64,000 nt of DNA from Acidimicrobiales bacterium (GCA_035531755.1 DATKSK010000049.1:41222-105221), one strand, 5' to 3'; shown: positions 10,807 through 21,152, counted from the stretch's first letter. The notes: generated by a model from the sequence alone, not told the origin. A program made the numbers and translations.

Positions 10807-12005
10807 GACGCCTGCTCGGTGTCGACCACGACGCGCGGGACGCGCGGGCCGATGCCGCAGAAGACCTCGTGCGCGATGGTGTCGAGCACCCCGGCCCAGT
10901 CCGACGCCGTGAGCGAGGCATCTCCCTGGTGGCCGATCAGCACGACGTCGTCGCCCACCGAGACCTCCCCGTTCGGCCCGCAGTCCACCATGATCTGGTC
11001 CATCGTGACCATCCCCGCCAGGGGGCGGCGGCGCCCTCCGACGAGCACGGTACCCCCCCGGGTGAAGGTGCGCCGCGGCACGCCGTCGGCATAGCCGAGC
11101 GGGACGGTGGCCACGGTGGTGGGGGCCGGGAGCGGGGACAGGCGGCCGTACGAGGGGCGCTCGCCGGCGTCGAGCTCGCGCACCAGCGTGACCCGGGCGC
11201 GCAGTGACAGCACCGGGCGCAGTCCGGCCGCCCCGGTGCTCGCCATGACGTCGTCCCACACCGGGGCCGGCCCGGGGAACGGCGACACCCCGTAGAGGGC
11301 GATCCCGCACCGGACCATGTCCAAGCGGGCCTCGGGGTACGCCAGGGCGCCGGCGGAGTTGGCGGCGTGCAGGGCCGGCGGCGCGTGTCCGGCGGCGGCC
11401 AACTCGTCACGCGCCGCGCCCAGCGCCCGGACCTGGGCCTCGGTGAAGGCCCGGTCCCCGGGCTCGGCGCCGTCGGCGACCGGGAAGTGCGTCCACAGCG
11501 CGGCGAAGCGCAACGCCGGGTGGCCGGCCACGGCGTCCACGAGCCCGGCCAGGGCGCGCCGCTCGGCGCCCACGCGGTGCATGCCGGTGTCGAGCTTCAC
11601 GTGGACGTCGGTGACCACGCCGGCACGCGCCGAGGCCTGCCCCGCGGCCCGCACGCCGTCCGCCGTGTACAGCGCGGGGGTGAGGCCCCGGGCCACCACC
11701 TCGGCCATGGCGGCGGGGGGCGGTTCCGACAGCACCAGCACCGGGGCGCCCACGCCGGCGTCGCGCAGGGCGGTGCCCTCCTCCACCGTCGCCACCGCCA
11801 GCCACGTGGCACCGCCATCGAGCGCGGCGCGCGCCACCGGCGCCGCACCGTGCCCGTAGGCGTCGGCCTTCACCACCGCGCACAGCGCCGCCGGTGCCAC
11901 CGCGCCGCGCAGGACGGCGGCGTTGTGGCGGACCGCCGCGAGGTCGATCTCGGCCCACACCGGGCGCGAGGCCGCCGCCGCGGGGACCCCGCCCGCGTCA
12001 CCCAC
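10803..12005 (-). CDS. alr: Alanine racemase
   Basis: A PLP enzyme making D-alanine for peptidoglycan, 400 residues. The PLP lysine is in [10 protein letters not shown] (Lys46), and the second catalytic base is the tyrosine in [11 protein letters not shown]. Also seen are [19 protein letters not shown] and the C-terminal beta domain with [11 protein letters not shown]. The GTG start at 12005 lies 18 bases after the nnr stop. The order acpS-nnr-alr is conserved in many actinobacteria and supplies cell-wall and lipid precursors. Confidence 0.97.
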   Translation of the reverse strand: MGDAGGVPAAAASRPVWAEIDLAAVRHNAAVLRGAVAPAALCAVVKADAYGHGAAPVARAALDGGATWLAVATVEEGTALRDAGVGAPVLVLSEPPPAAMAEVVARGLTPALYTADGVRAAGQASARAGVVTDVHVKLDTGMHRVGAERRALAGLVDAVAGHPALRFAALWTHFPVADGAEPGDRAFTEAQVRALGAARDELAAAGHAPPALHAANSAGALAYPEARLDMVRCGIALYGVSPFPGPAPVWDDVMASTGAAGLRPVLSLRARVTLVRELDAGERPSYGRLSPLPAPTTVATVPLGYADGVPRRTFTRGGTVLVGGRRRPLAGMVTMDQIMVDCGPNGEVSVGDDVVLIGHQGDASLTASDWAGVLDTIAHEVFCGIGPRVPRVVVDTEQAS

Positions 12006-12023
12006 GGGGCGCTCCGGTGCCCG

Positions 12024-13406
12024 TCACCCGCGGCGGACCGCCGACAGCCACGTCGCCACCAGATCGGCCAGATCGCCGGCGACGAGCCCCTCACGCGGGC
12101 CGAGCGCGGCGGCCCGCCCGTGCACGTGCGCCGCCAGGACGGCGGCCAGGGGGGGCTCGACGCCGCGCGCCACGAACGCCCCGATCGCCCCGGACAGCAC
12201 GTCGCCGGTCCCGGCCGTGGCCAGGCGGGGGGACCCGGCCGTGGCCAGCAGGACGTCGCCCCCGGGGGCGGCCACGACGGTCACCGGGCCCTTCAGGAGC
12301 ACCACCGCCCCACAGCGCGCCGCCAACCCGGCGGCGGCGGCGATGCGGTCGGCCCCCGGGGCCGCGCCGGCCAGCCGGGCGAACTCCCCGTCGTGCGGTG
12401 TCATGACCACGGGGCCCGTGCCGGCCCGTACCGCCGCGGCCAGGTCGTCCCCGGCGCCGAGGGCGAAGAGGCCGTCGGCGTCGACCACCACGGGCGTCGC
12501 CGCGCCGGCCACGACGGCGCGCACGTCGTCGGCGGTGGCGGGGGCCCGGCCGAGCCCCGGGCCGACCACGACGGCCCGGCACCGCTCGGCCATGGCCAGC
12601 GCCTCGGGTGCCCAACCCTGGGCGGGCAGCCGGGTGCCCACGGCCTCGCTGACCGACAACTCGGCGGGGTCGCCGCCGGGGACGCCGAGCCTGACCATCC
12701 CGGCACCGGCCCGGTAGGCGGCCCGGGCGCACAGGCCCGCGGCGCCGGTCATCCCCGGTGACCCGGCGACCACCGCCACCGCCGACTGCCACTTGTGGGC
12801 GCGGCGCGGCCGCGGTGCGAGCAGCCGGGGCACGTCGTCGTCCTCCACCACCCAGATGCGGGCCCGGCTCACGTCGAGGCCGATGTCGGCCACCTCGACC
12901 CGCCCCGCCAGCAGCAGACCGTCGCCCTGGAGCAGCCCGGTCTTGAGCGCGGCGAAGGTGACCGTCACGTCGGCGCGCAGCGGCTCGCCGCACGCCTCGC
13001 CGGTGTCGCCGTCCACACCCGAGGGGATGTCCACGGCCAGCACGGGCACGCCGGCCGGCACCGACGGGGCCCGGTAGGTGCCCCGGAAGCCGGTCCCGTA
13101 GGCGGCGTCGATCACGAGGTCCACGGTCCCCGCCGGCCCGATGCGCTCGGGCGCGTCGACAGCCTCCACGACCGTCACCCGGGCGCCGCGGCGGCGCAGG
13201 CGCGCCGCCGCCACGCGGCCGTCGGCGCCGTTGTTGCCCTTGCCGGCCACGACCACCACGCGCCGGCCGTAGGTCCCGCCCAGCATGTGCACGGCCCAGG
13301 TGGCGACGGCGGTGCCGGCCCGGTCCACCAGCGTGTCCTCCGACACGCGGTCGAGGGCGTCGGCGTCGACCGCCCGCATGTCGTCCACCCGCAGCACGGG
13401 CTTCAC
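12024..13406 (-). CDS. nnr: Bifunctional NAD(P)HX epimerase/dehydratase
   Basis: Repairs damaged NAD(P)H hydrates. The N-terminal YjeF_N epimerase domain (~1-200) shows VVVVAGKGNNGADGRVAA and AVDIPSGVDGDTG. The C-terminal ADP-dependent dehydratase domain (~220-460) shows KWQSAVAVVAGSPGMTGAA, VMTPHDGEFARL and the ATAGTGDVLSG signature. The 460-residue length is near that of fused enzymes. The GTG at 13406, overlapping the acpS stop as GTGA, was chosen; the frame extends further upstream only as Arg/Gly-rich shadow sequence. Confidence 0.95.
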   Translation of the reverse strand: MKPVLRVDDMRAVDADALDRVSEDTLVDRAGTAVATWAVHMLGGTYGRRVVVVAGKGNNGADGRVAAARLRRRGARVTVVEAVDAPERIGPAGTVDLVIDAAYGTGFRGTYRAPSVPAGVPVLAVDIPSGVDGDTGEACGEPLRADVTVTFAALKTGLLQGDGLLLAGRVEVADIGLDVSRARIWVVEDDDVPRLLAPRPRRAHKWQSAVAVVAGSPGMTGAAGLCARAAYRAGAGMVRLGVPGGDPAELSVSEAVGTRLPAQGWAPEALAMAERCRAVVVGPGLGRAPATADDVRAVVAGAATPVVVDADGLFALGAGDDLAAAVRAGTGPVVMTPHDGEFARLAGAAPGADRIAAAAGLAARCGAVVLLKGPVTVVAAPGGDVLLATAGSPRLATAGTGDVLSGAIGAFVARGVEPPLAAVLAAHVHGRAAALGPREGLVAGDLADLVATWLSAVRRG

Positions 13407-13825
13407 GAGCCGGGCCCCCCGCCGCCGACGGCCACCACGCTCGCCACCGCCAGCGCGTCGGTGTGGGTCAGCGACACGTGCCACCCGTCCACGCCCCGGC
13501 CGGCCGCCAGTGAGGCGGCCCGTCCCCACAGCTGCACCCGGGGCTCGCCCTCGGGGCCGCGCACCACCTCGACCTCGCGGAAGGCGGCGGCCCCGATGCC
13601 CACGCCGAGCGCCTTCAAGACGGCCTCCTTGGCGGCGAAGCGCGCCGCCAAGCGCGCCCCGGGGTCGCGCGCACGGCGGGCGTAGGCCTGCTCCGACTCG
13701 GTGAACAGGCGCGTGACGAGCGCGGGCCTGCGCTCGAGCACGCGCCGGAACCGGCCCACGTCGACGGCGTCGACACCGATCCCGCGGACGCCCTGCACCT
13801 CGGGGCCGCCGGCCGGGGCCGTCAC
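13403..13825 (-). CDS. acpS: Holo-[acyl-carrier-protein] synthase
   Basis: Transfers 4'-phosphopantetheine from CoA to acyl carrier protein. The 140-residue protein has both signature motifs: GIGVDAVDVGRFRR with the metal-binding aspartate, and RFAAKEAVLKALG. The end VSLTHTDALAVASVVA is also typical. The GTG at 13825 overlaps the glmS stop as GTGA, and nnr overlaps this gene's stop in the same way, so glmS-acpS-nnr are probably coupled. Confidence 0.95.
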   Translation of the reverse strand: MTAPAGGPEVQGVRGIGVDAVDVGRFRRVLERRPALVTRLFTESEQAYARRARDPGARLAARFAAKEAVLKALGVGIGAAAFREVEVVRGPEGEPRVQLWGRAASLAAGRGVDGWHVSLTHTDALAVASVVAVGGGGPGS

Positions 13826-15678
13826 TCCACCGTGACGGTCTTGGCCAGGTTGCGGGGCCGGTCGACGTCGTGGCCGCGCAACCGCGCGATGTCGTACGCG
13901 AACAGCTGGAGCGGCACGACGTCGAGGATGGGTGCGAACAGCGGGTGCGTCCTCGGCACCCACAGCACCTCGTCGGCCTGGGCGGCGGTGTCCTCGTCCC
14001 CCTCGTTGGCCACCAGGACCACGGTGGCGCCGCGGGCGCGCACCTCGGCCACGTTCCCCATCATCTTCTCCCACAGCTCCGTGCGCGTGGCCACCCCCAC
14101 CACCACGGTGCCCGGCTCGATCAGCGCGATCGGGCCGTGCTTGAGCTCGCCTGCGGGGTAGCCCTCGGCTCGGACGTAGGAGATCTCCTTCAACTTGAGC
14201 GCGCCCTCGAGGGCGACGGGGTACCCGACGTGGCGGCCGAGGAAGAAGAAGTCGCGCGTCTCGGTGAACAGCTGCGCCACGGCCGCCACCTGGTCCACCC
14301 GCTCGGGCGACAGCACGCGCTCGATGAGGTCGGGCAGCCGGGCGAGGTCGGCGAACAAGGTGCGCACGTCCGCGGGGGCGAGGGTCTCGCGCAGCTGCGC
14401 CAGGTAGAGGGCCAGCAGCTCGAGCGCGGCCACCTGCGTGAGGTGCGTCTTGGTGGCCGCCACCCCGACCTCGGGCCCGGCGCGTGTGTACATCACCCCG
14501 TCGGCCTCGCGCGCCATCGACGAGTCGACGACGTTCGAGATCACCATGACCTTGGCCTCGCCCTGACGCGCCTCGCGCATGGCCTGGAGCGTGTCGATCG
14601 TCTCGCCCGACTGGCTCACCCCCACCACGAGCGTGCGCTCGTCGAGCACGGGGTCGCGGTACCGGAACTCCGAGGCGATGTCGATCTCGGTGGGGAGGCG
14701 GGTCCAGTGCTCGATGGCGTACTTGGCCACCATGCCGGCGTGGTAGCTCGACCCGCAGGCCACGACGAAGACCTTGTCGATCTGGCGCAGTTCGTCGTCG
14801 GTGATGCGCAGCTCGTCGAGCCCGAGGGTCCCCTCAGGCGTGAGCCGCCCGAGCAGCGTGTCGGCGACGGCCCGGGGCTGCTCGTGGATCTCCTTGCCCA
14901 TGAAGTCGGGGTAGCCGCCCTTCTCGGCGGCCTCGAGGTCCCAGTCCACGTGGAGCTCCTTGGGCTCCACCTCCTTGCCGGCCAGCGTGGTCACGCGCAT
15001 CGAGCCCGGGCGCAGCTCCACGATCTGGTCGTCGTCGAGCACCCAGAAGCGGCTGGTCCGACCGAGCAGCGCGGGAACGTCGGAGGCGAGCAGTCCCACG
15101 GCGGTGTCGCCGTCGCCCATGCCGATGATGAGCGGCGACACGCGCCGGCCGGCGACGATCGTGCCGGGCTCGCCCGCGCACACCGCCGCCAGGGCGAAGG
15201 CGCCGCGCACCTGGCGCAGTGTGGACCGGACGGCCTCGGCCAGCGAGGCGCCACCGGACCGCTCGTCCTCGATCAGGTGGGCGAGGACCTCGGTGTCGGT
15301 GTCCGACACCAGGGTGTGGCCGTCGCCGCGCAGCCGGGCCGCCAGCTCCCGCCAGTTCTCGATGATGCCGTTGTGGACCACCGCCACCGCGCCTGTGCAG
15401 TCGAGCAAGGGGTGGGCGTTGGCCTCCGTGGGGTGCCCGTGCGTGGCCCAGCGGGTGTGGCCGATGCCGGCCGACACGTTGCCCGGGCCGTCCTCCACCA
15501 CCTTGCGCAGGTCCTCGAGCGAGCGCGTGCCCGTGGCCGCCCGGGCCCGCCACAGGTTGCCCTCCGACTGCAGGGCGACCCCGGCCGAGTCGTACCCCCG
15601 GTACTCGAGCCGGGCGAGGCCCTCCAGGAGGACCTCCAGGACGTCGCCACCGCCGGTGGCACCGATGATGCCGCACAT
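13822..15678 (-). CDS. glmS: Glucosamine-fructose-6-phosphate aminotransferase
   Basis: Makes glucosamine 6-phosphate from fructose 6-phosphate and glutamine, the first step to UDP-GlcNAc. The 618 residues start MCGIIGATGG, with the glutaminase nucleophile Cys2. Two SIS sugar-isomerase domains follow, with VVACGSSYHAG, GVSQSGETIDTLQAMREA and EGYPAGELKHGPIALIE; the protein ends DRPRNLAKTVTVE. The ATG at 15678 has no Shine-Dalgarno but is 7 bases from a TAGCCT box, so it probably starts a leaderless mRNA. No glmS ribozyme was seen upstream; those are found in Firmicutes. Confidence 0.98.
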   Translation of the reverse strand: MCGIIGATGGGDVLEVLLEGLARLEYRGYDSAGVALQSEGNLWRARAATGTRSLEDLRKVVEDGPGNVSAGIGHTRWATHGHPTEANAHPLLDCTGAVAVVHNGIIENWRELAARLRGDGHTLVSDTDTEVLAHLIEDERSGGASLAEAVRSTLRQVRGAFALAAVCAGEPGTIVAGRRVSPLIIGMGDGDTAVGLLASDVPALLGRTSRFWVLDDDQIVELRPGSMRVTTLAGKEVEPKELHVDWDLEAAEKGGYPDFMGKEIHEQPRAVADTLLGRLTPEGTLGLDELRITDDELRQIDKVFVVACGSSYHAGMVAKYAIEHWTRLPTEIDIASEFRYRDPVLDERTLVVGVSQSGETIDTLQAMREARQGEAKVMVISNVVDSSMAREADGVMYTRAGPEVGVAATKTHLTQVAALELLALYLAQLRETLAPADVRTLFADLARLPDLIERVLSPERVDQVAAVAQLFTETRDFFFLGRHVGYPVALEGALKLKEISYVRAEGYPAGELKHGPIALIEPGTVVVGVATRTELWEKMMGNVAEVRARGATVVLVANEGDEDTAAQADEVLWVPRTHPLFAPILDVVPLQLFAYDIARLRGHDVDRPRNLAKTVTVE

Positions 15679-15685
15679 GGGCCCA

Positions 15686-15691
15686 AGGCTA
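15686..15691 (-). promoter_or_regulatory. -10 box for glmS (leaderless)
   Basis: TAGCCT on the minus strand ends 7 bases before the glmS ATG. It fits TANNNT and no Shine-Dalgarno lies between. It suggests that glmS-acpS-nnr-alr start a new transcript although glmM lies just upstream on the same strand. Confidence 0.5.
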
Positions 15692-15723
15692 GGGCGCTCA
15701 GCGCGCCGAGCGGGAACGACCCC

Positions 15724-15757
15724 CGGGCGGCGGGCACCACCGGGCGGCGGGCACCAC
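15724..15757. repeat. 17-bp tandem duplication upstream of glmS
   Basis: Two perfect adjacent copies of a 17-bp unit (15724-15740, 15741-15757) lie in the 103-base gap between glmM and glmS, starting about 33 bases upstream of the glmS -10 box. They could be an operator or simply a slippage product. Confidence 0.75.
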
Positions 15758-15781
15758 CGCGGCGTCGCCGGGCGCCGGCGG

Positions 15782-17122
15782 CTAGAGCGCCGTTTCCACC
15801 ACGGCGCACAGGCGGGCGGTGGCGGCCCGGGCCACGGACTCGTCCTCGGCCTCCACCATCACCCGCACCAGCGGCTCGGTGCCGCTCGCCCGCAGCACCA
15901 CCCGGCCCCGGTCGCCGAGCCCCGCCTCCACCGCGGCGAGCTCGGCCTGCACGGCCGGGGCGGCCACCGCCTCGGACGGTCGCGCCACCGCCACGTTGAC
16001 GAGCACCTGGGGCAGGCGGGTCATCGAGGCGCGCGCCAGCTCGGCGAGCGGGGTGCCCAGGCGGCGGACCAGGTCGGCGAGCAGGATGCCGGTCAGCACG
16101 CCGTCACCCGTGGTCGCCAGCCGCCGGAACACGATGTGGCCCGACTGCTCGCCGCCGAGGGTCAGCCCGTCACCGTCGAGGGCCTCGAGGACGTAGCGGT
16201 CCCCCACGGCCGTCTCGCGCACCGTGATGCCGCGCTCGGCCATCGCCAGGCGGAAGCCGAGATTGGTCATCACCGTCACCACCACGGTGTTGCCGGCGAG
16301 TTTGCCCCGGCCGGCCAGGTCGGTGGCGAACAGCGCGAGCAGCTCGTCACCCGTGGCCGGCACGCCGGTGTGGTCGACGGCGATCAGCCGGTCGGCGTCG
16401 CCGTCGAGGGCGAGGCCGAGGTCCGCGCCGCTCGCCACCACTTCGGCGGCGAGCATCTCGGGGTGGGTGGAGCCGCACCCGTCGTTGATGTTAGTGCCGT
16501 CGGGGTCGCAGGCGATGGCCCGCACGTCCGCGCCCAGCCGCGCCAGGACCTCCGGCGCCACCGCCGAGGCGGCGCCCTGCGCGCAGTCGACGACCACGCG
16601 CAGGCCCGACAGGTCACGCCCGTCGAGCACCCCGACGAGATGGTCGACGTAGCCCTGCGCGGCGTCGGGCTCCGCCCACAACCGGCCCACCCCGTGGCCG
16701 ACGGGGGGGCGTGGCGCACGGCCGGAAGCGGCGAGGACCCGGTCGAGCTCCTCCTCGATGGCCGCCTCGGCGGCGTCGGGGAGCTTGAGGCCCCCGGCGG
16801 CGAAGAGCTTGACCCCGTTGTCGGCGAAGGGGTTGTGCGAGGCCGAGACCATGGCGGCGGGCACGCCGCGTCGGGCCGACAGCCAGGCCACGCCCGGGGT
16901 GGGCAGCACGCCCAGGTCGACGACGTCGGCGCCCTCGCTCGCCATCCCCGCCGACAGGGCCGCCTGGAGCAGGGGACCCGAGCGCCTCGTGTCGCGCCCG
17001 ACGAGGAAGCACTGCGCCGGCAGGGCACGGGCCGCGGCGCGCCCGAGCGCCATGACCAGCTCGGCACCCAGCTCGGCGTTGGCGACCCCGCGGATGCCGT
17101 CGGTGCCGAACCGCACCCCCAC
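15782..17122 (-). CDS. glmM: Phosphoglucosamine mutase
   Basis: Converts glucosamine 6-phosphate to the 1-phosphate, following GlmS in UDP-GlcNAc synthesis. The 446 residues begin MGVRFGTDGIRGVANAEL. The phosphorylated serine is in MVSASHNPFADNGVKLF, the metal site is LDGDADRLI, and the sugar loop is GGEQSGHIVF. The phosphate-binding RASGTEPLVRVMVE is near the end. It follows rpsI by six bases; rplM-rpsI-glmM-glmS is a widespread actinobacterial order. Confidence 0.97.
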   Translation of the reverse strand: MGVRFGTDGIRGVANAELGAELVMALGRAAARALPAQCFLVGRDTRRSGPLLQAALSAGMASEGADVVDLGVLPTPGVAWLSARRGVPAAMVSASHNPFADNGVKLFAAGGLKLPDAAEAAIEEELDRVLAASGRAPRPPVGHGVGRLWAEPDAAQGYVDHLVGVLDGRDLSGLRVVVDCAQGAASAVAPEVLARLGADVRAIACDPDGTNINDGCGSTHPEMLAAEVVASGADLGLALDGDADRLIAVDHTGVPATGDELLALFATDLAGRGKLAGNTVVVTVMTNLGFRLAMAERGITVRETAVGDRYVLEALDGDGLTLGGEQSGHIVFRRLATTGDGVLTGILLADLVRRLGTPLAELARASMTRLPQVLVNVAVARPSEAVAAPAVQAELAAVEAGLGDRGRVVLRASGTEPLVRVMVEAEDESVARAATARLCAVVETAL

Positions 17123-17128
17123 GGCCGG

Positions 17129-17539
17129 CTACCGCTTGGAGTACTGGGGGGCCTTGCGCGCCTTCTTCAGGCCGTACTTCTTGCTCTCCTTCTCGCGCGC
17201 GTCGCGCGTGAGCAGGCCGGCCTTCTTGAGCATGGAGCGCAGTTCGGGGTCGAGCTCGACCATGGACCGGGCGATGCCGAGCCGCATGGCGCCGGCCTGG
17301 CCGGCCACGCCGCCACCGTCGATGGTGGCGTCGATGTCGTACTCCTCGCCGCGGTTGACCACCCGCAGCGGCTCGGTGACGACCATGCGGTGGGTGGCCG
17401 AGGTGAAGTAGTCCTCGAAGGGCCGCCGGTTGATGGTGATGGCCCCCTGGCCGGGCCGGATCCGCACGCGGGCCACGGCGCGCTTGCGGCGGCCCGTGTT
17501 CTGGCAGAGCGGAGCGGGGAGCTTGGTCTTCGTCGACAC
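17129..17539 (-). CDS. rpsI: Ribosomal protein S9 (uS9)
   Basis: A 30S head protein whose C-terminal tail reaches the P-site tRNA. It has the block GRRKRAVARVRIRPGQG, the GGGVAGQAGAMRLGIARSM segment and the basic C-terminus KKYGLKKARKAPQYSKR, ending in the universal Ser-Lys-Arg. Its 136 residues are normal. It is downstream of rplM, its usual operon partner. Confidence 0.98.
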   Translation of the reverse strand: MSTKTKLPAPLCQNTGRRKRAVARVRIRPGQGAITINRRPFEDYFTSATHRMVVTEPLRVVNRGEEYDIDATIDGGGVAGQAGAMRLGIARSMVELDPELRSMLKKAGLLTRDAREKESKKYGLKKARKAPQYSKR

Positions 17540-17600
17540 GTTCGTCGTCCTGTCTTTCTCGCCTCGGTGGCTTCGGCCGGTGCCTAGCGGGGCCGGAGGC

Positions 17601-18050
17601 TCATGCCCGTGCCCGGGCGGCGGGCACGTCGAGGGGCTCGGGCTGCTGGGCCTGGTGGGGGTGCTCGGGGCCGGCGTACACCTTCAGCTTGGCCAGCTGC
17701 TGGCGGCCCAGCCGGGTGCGCGGCAGCATGCCCCGCACGGCCCGGCGGACGATCTCCTCCGGCCGCTCGGAGAGCAGGTCGCCGTACCCCTTCACCTTGA
17801 GGCCGCCGGGGTAGCCGCTGTGGCGGTAGACGAGCTTCTTCTCGACCTTGCCCGCCGTGAGCACGACCTTGGAGGCGTTGACGACGATGACGTGGTCACC
17901 CGTGTCCATGTGGGGGGCGAAGATCGGCTTGTGCTTGCCGCGCAGGACCGAGGCCACCGTCGTGGCCAGCCGTCCGAGCACCATTCCCTCGGCGTCGACG
18001 ACGTGCCACGCCTTGGTGATGTCATCGGCCTTGGGCGAAAACGTGCGCAC
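17601..18050 (-). CDS. rplM: Ribosomal protein L13 (uL13)
   Basis: A 50S protein of 149 residues. It has [20 protein letters not shown] at the start, then [19 protein letters not shown], and the signature [21 protein letters not shown]. The GTG at 18050 was chosen because AAGGA lies eight bases upstream and the protein then matches the family start. It heads rplM-rpsI and has its own promoter candidate within the gap after truA. Confidence 0.97.
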   Translation of the reverse strand: MRTFSPKADDITKAWHVVDAEGMVLGRLATTVASVLRGKHKPIFAPHMDTGDHVIVVNASKVVLTAGKVEKKLVYRHSGYPGGLKVKGYGDLLSERPEEIVRRAVRGMLPRTRLGRQQLAKLKVYAGPEHPHQAQQPEPLDVPAARARA

Positions 18051-18171
18051 GCAGGGATCCTTCGTCTCGTGTCCGGGCTCCGCACCGGCGTCGGGTGGCG
18101 CCGCCGGCCTGGGTGCCGACCGCCGGGCGGCCCGCCGCGTGCGGGCAGCTCCTGCAGGTAGCCGACCTACG

Positions 18172-18201
18172 ACTCTAGGGGCTGGGGTGTGCACCGGGCA
18201 A
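18172..18201 (-). promoter_or_regulatory. Promoter for rplM-rpsI
   Basis: On the minus strand TTGCCC (18201-18196) and TAGAGT (18177-18172) are 18 bases apart. The expected start near 18165 gives a leader of about 115 bases before the rplM GTG. The same TTGCCC -35 is seen before rpsL and the mannosyltransferase gene. Confidence 0.5.
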
Positions 18202-18206
18202 GCGGG

Positions 18207-19124
18207 TCACCACCCGTCGTCCCCCTCGTAGGCCACGGCGGTCAGGCACAGCCCCTGCGGGGGGGCGACCACCCCGCCGCTGCGGGAGCGGTCGCCGCTG
18301 CGCAGGAGCCACGTCACGTCCGACACCCGGCGCCGGGCCCGGCCCACCTCCACGAGCACCCCCACCACCGAGCGCACCATCTGGTGGCAGAACGACGTGG
18401 CCTCGATGTCGAAGCGCAGCAGCCGGGCGCCGGGCCCGAGCTCGCCGGTGGGGACGGCCACCTCGGCGAAGCCGGCGTCGAGCACCCGTCGGGGGATCGG
18501 GGTCCCCGGCGCGGTGCCGGGGACCCGGCGGCAGAACGCCCGGAAGTCGTGCTCCCCCAGGAGCGAGTCGGCCGCGCTCACCATGGCCCGGAGGTCCAGG
18601 GGGCTCGTGACGTGCCAGGACAGGGGGGCCAGGAGGGGATCGGGCGTCGGCGCTTCGAGGATCAGGTACCGGTAGCGCCGCGCCCGGGCGGAGCGCCGGG
18701 CGTCGAACCCCGGCGGGGCGGCCTCGGCCGACCGCACGGCCACGGTGGGCCCGAGAAGGGTGTTCACCGAGCGCACCAGCCGCACCGCGTCGACGTCGGG
18801 GCGCACGTCGACGTGCACCACCTGGCCGGTGGCGTGGACGCCGGCGTCGGTGCGCCCCGCACAGACCAGCTCGACCCGGTGGCCGACGACGGTCCCGATG
18901 GCGCGCGCCAGGTCGCCGGCCACGGTGCGCTGGCCGGGCTGGGCCGCGAACCCCCGGAAGCCGGCGCCGTCGTAGGAGACCGTCAAGCGGAGGCGGGTGG
19001 TCACCGCCGGGGCGGCGTCGTCACGGGACGCCGGGCCGTCGGCCGCCGTCTCGCCGACGCTCGCCGACCCCACCTCGTCGCCCGCCTGCGGGGCGGCTGC
19101 GAGGTCGGGGTCGAACAGCGTCAC
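18207..19124 (-). CDS. truA: tRNA pseudouridine(38-40) synthase TruA
   Basis: Forms pseudouridine at positions 38-40 of the tRNA anticodon arm. The 305-residue protein has the catalytic aspartate in [15 protein letters not shown] and the blocks [15 protein letters not shown] and [17 protein letters not shown]. An extra ~40 acidic residues precede the core. The GTG start overlaps the rplQ stop as GTGA. It ends the alpha-operon stretch, as in many actinobacteria. Confidence 0.95.
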   Translation of the reverse strand: MTLFDPDLAAAPQAGDEVGSASVGETAADGPASRDDAAPAVTTRLRLTVSYDGAGFRGFAAQPGQRTVAGDLARAIGTVVGHRVELVCAGRTDAGVHATGQVVHVDVRPDVDAVRLVRSVNTLLGPTVAVRSAEAAPPGFDARRSARARRYRYLILEAPTPDPLLAPLSWHVTSPLDLRAMVSAADSLLGEHDFRAFCRRVPGTAPGTPIPRRVLDAGFAEVAVPTGELGPGARLLRFDIEATSFCHQMVRSVVGVLVEVGRARRRVSDVTWLLRSGDRSRSGGVVAPPQGLCLTAVAYEGDDGW

Positions 19125-19474
19125 ACCAGCTCGATGCGCGCCATGGGCGCGCTGTCACCCTGTCGAGGGCCGAGCTTCAGGATGCGGGTGTAGCCGCCGG
19201 GCCGGTCCGAGTAGCGGGGGGCGATCTCGGCGAACAGCTTGTGGGCCATGTCCTTGTCCCGGATGAGCGCCACCACGTTGCGCTGCCGGTGGACGCCGCC
19301 CTTCACCGCCGCGGTGATGCACTTCTCCGCCACCGGCCGCAGCGCCTTCGCCTTGGACTCCGTCGTCACCAGCGACTCCGCCGCGATGAGCGACGCCACC
19401 AGGTTGCCGAGCATCGCCTTCTGGTGGGCGGCGTCGCCGCCCAGCCGCCTGCCCCTGCGGGGGGTGCCTCGCAC
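19121..19474 (-). CDS. rplQ: Ribosomal protein L17 (bL17)
   Basis: A 50S protein near the exit tunnel, 117 residues. It shows [20 protein letters not shown] and [19 protein letters not shown], the family core, and ends [23 protein letters not shown]. It starts at GTG 11 bases after rpoA and overlaps truA by four bases. Confidence 0.97.
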   Translation of the reverse strand: MRGTPRRGRRLGGDAAHQKAMLGNLVASLIAAESLVTTESKAKALRPVAEKCITAAVKGGVHRQRNVVALIRDKDMAHKLFAEIAPRYSDRPGGYTRILKLGPRQGDSAPMARIELV

Positions 19475-19484
19475 GGCGGGCCCC

Positions 19485-20423
19485 TCAGTCCTTGATGCGG
19501 AGCGACAGGCCCCGCTCGTCCAGCCGCTGGATCACCTCGTCGAGTGACTTCTGGCCGAAGTTGGTGATGGCCAGCAGGTCCTCGGCGGTGCGCTCCACGA
19601 GCTCGCCGATGGTGTTGACCTGGGCGCGCTTGAGGCAGTTGCGCGGCCGCTCGGACAGGTCGAGATCCTCGATGGCGAGGTCGAGGTCCGGCGAACCGCT
19701 GGTGGAGGTGCCCACCTCGCCCAGCTCCAGGCCCTGGGGCTCGTCCTCGAGGTCGGCCACCAGGCCGACGAGCGAGCGCAGCGTGTCGCCGGCCGAGGCG
19801 AGCGCCTCGCGCGGGGTGAGCGAGCCGTCGGTCTCGATGTCGAGGACCAGGCTGTCGAAGTCCGTCGACTGCTCCACCCGCACGGGCTCGACCGAGAAGG
19901 CCACGCGCCGCACCGGGGAGAAGATGGAGTCGACCGGGATGACGCCGATGGTGGTCGACCGCTTGTTGCGCTCGGCCGAGGCGTAGCCCCGGCCGCGCTC
20001 GACCGTGACGTCGATGGCCAGGCGGCCCTTGGCGTTCAGGGTGGCGACGTGCAGCTCGGGGTTCAGGACCTCGACGTCGGCGGTCAGCTGGAGGTCCCCG
20101 GCGGTGACGTCCCCGGGGCCACGCTTGTCGCAGCGCAGCGTCACCGGGTCGTCGGTGTGCACCCGGAGGACGACGTCCTTCAGGTTGAGGATGATGTCGG
20201 TGACGTCCTCCTTCACCCCCGGCAGGGTGGTGAACTCGTGGAGGGCGTCGTCGAAGCGGACCTGGGTGACCGCCGCCCCGGGGATGGACGACAGCAGCGT
20301 GCGGCGGATGGAATTGCCGAGCGTGTGGCCGAAGCCCGGCTCGAGGGGGCTGACGGCGAACCGCTGCCGGTTGGCCTCCTCCTCGCCGATGGCCTCGACG
20401 GTCGGGCGCTGGATGATGAGCAT
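19485..20423 (-). CDS. rpoA: RNA polymerase alpha subunit
   Basis: The 312-residue alpha subunit dimerises to nucleate polymerase assembly. The N-terminal domain shows [28 protein letters not shown]. After a linker around 230-245, the C-terminal domain contains [20 protein letters not shown] and [19 protein letters not shown], the helix-hairpin-helix that touches UP-element DNA and activators. It sits between rpsD and rplQ. Confidence 0.98.
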   Translation of the reverse strand: MLIIQRPTVEAIGEEEANRQRFAVSPLEPGFGHTLGNSIRRTLLSSIPGAAVTQVRFDDALHEFTTLPGVKEDVTDIILNLKDVVLRVHTDDPVTLRCDKRGPGDVTAGDLQLTADVEVLNPELHVATLNAKGRLAIDVTVERGRGYASAERNKRSTTIGVIPVDSIFSPVRRVAFSVEPVRVEQSTDFDSLVLDIETDGSLTPREALASAGDTLRSLVGLVADLEDEPQGLELGEVGTSTSGSPDLDLAIEDLDLSERPRNCLKRAQVNTIGELVERTAEDLLAITNFGQKSLDEVIQRLDERGLSLRIKD

Positions 20424-20478
20424 GCGACTGGCTCCTGGGTTCTGTGGGGGGCGGTGTCTGTGGGGGCGGAGCTGGGTG

Positions 20479-21126
20479 CTACTTGGAGTAGAGCTCGACG
20501 ATGAGCGACTCGCGCACCGGCTCGTCGATGTGCTCGCGCTCGGGCAGCGTCGTGACCCGCACCTGGGTCCGGCCCTCCGCCGCCTCGAGCCACAGGGGCA
20601 GCGGGCGGTCGAGCGTGTCGAGGTTGCGGCGGACGAAGTACAGCTCGCGCGACGACGGCTTGAGCGTCACCACGTCGCCCTGGCGGACCCGGTAGCTCGG
20701 GATGGTGACGCGCTTGGCATTGACCAGGATGTGGCCGTGGCGCACGAGCTGACGCGCCTGGGCGCGGCTGGCGCCCCAGGTGGCCCGGAAGGTCACGTTG
20801 TCGAGGCGAAGCTCCAGGAGGCGCAGCAGGTTCTCGCCGGTGATGCCCGGCTGGCGGCTGGCCTCGGCGTAGACGTTGCGGAACTGCTTCTCGAGGAGCC
20901 CGTAGATCCGGCGGGCCTTCTGCTTCTCACGCAGCTGGGCCAGGTACTCCGAGCCCTGGCGCATGCGGTCGCGACCGTGCTCGCCCGGCGGGTAGGCACG
21001 GCTGTGGCGGTCGGTGACGGCCTCGCTCACGGGGCACTTGAGCGAGTAACAGCGCTCGCCCTTCAGGAACAGCTTGGTCCGCTCGCGCCGGCACAGGCGG
21101 CAGACGGGACCGGTGTATCGAGCCAT
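20479..21126 (-). CDS. rpsD: Ribosomal protein S4 (uS4), zinc type
   Basis: A 16S-binding assembly protein of 215 residues. The start [20 protein letters not shown] contains CxxC, and two more cysteines follow in [10 protein letters not shown], so this is a zinc-binding (C+) S4. The S4 RNA-binding domain shows [30 protein letters not shown]. The start is the ATG at 21126. Confidence 0.97.
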   Translation of the reverse strand: MARYTGPVCRLCRRERTKLFLKGERCYSLKCPVSEAVTDRHSRAYPPGEHGRDRMRQGSEYLAQLREKQKARRIYGLLEKQFRNVYAEASRQPGITGENLLRLLELRLDNVTFRATWGASRAQARQLVRHGHILVNAKRVTIPSYRVRQGDVVTLKPSSRELYFVRRNLDTLDRPLPLWLEAAEGRTQVRVTTLPEREHIDEPVRESLIVELYSK

Positions 21127-21152
21127 GGGGTGCGGTGCTCCTTCCGTGCCCG

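Noticed and set aside
15679..15781. A glmS ribozyme upstream of glmS
   Set aside because: The gap is only 103 bases, has a 17-bp duplication and a -10 box next to the ATG, and no ribozyme core is visible.
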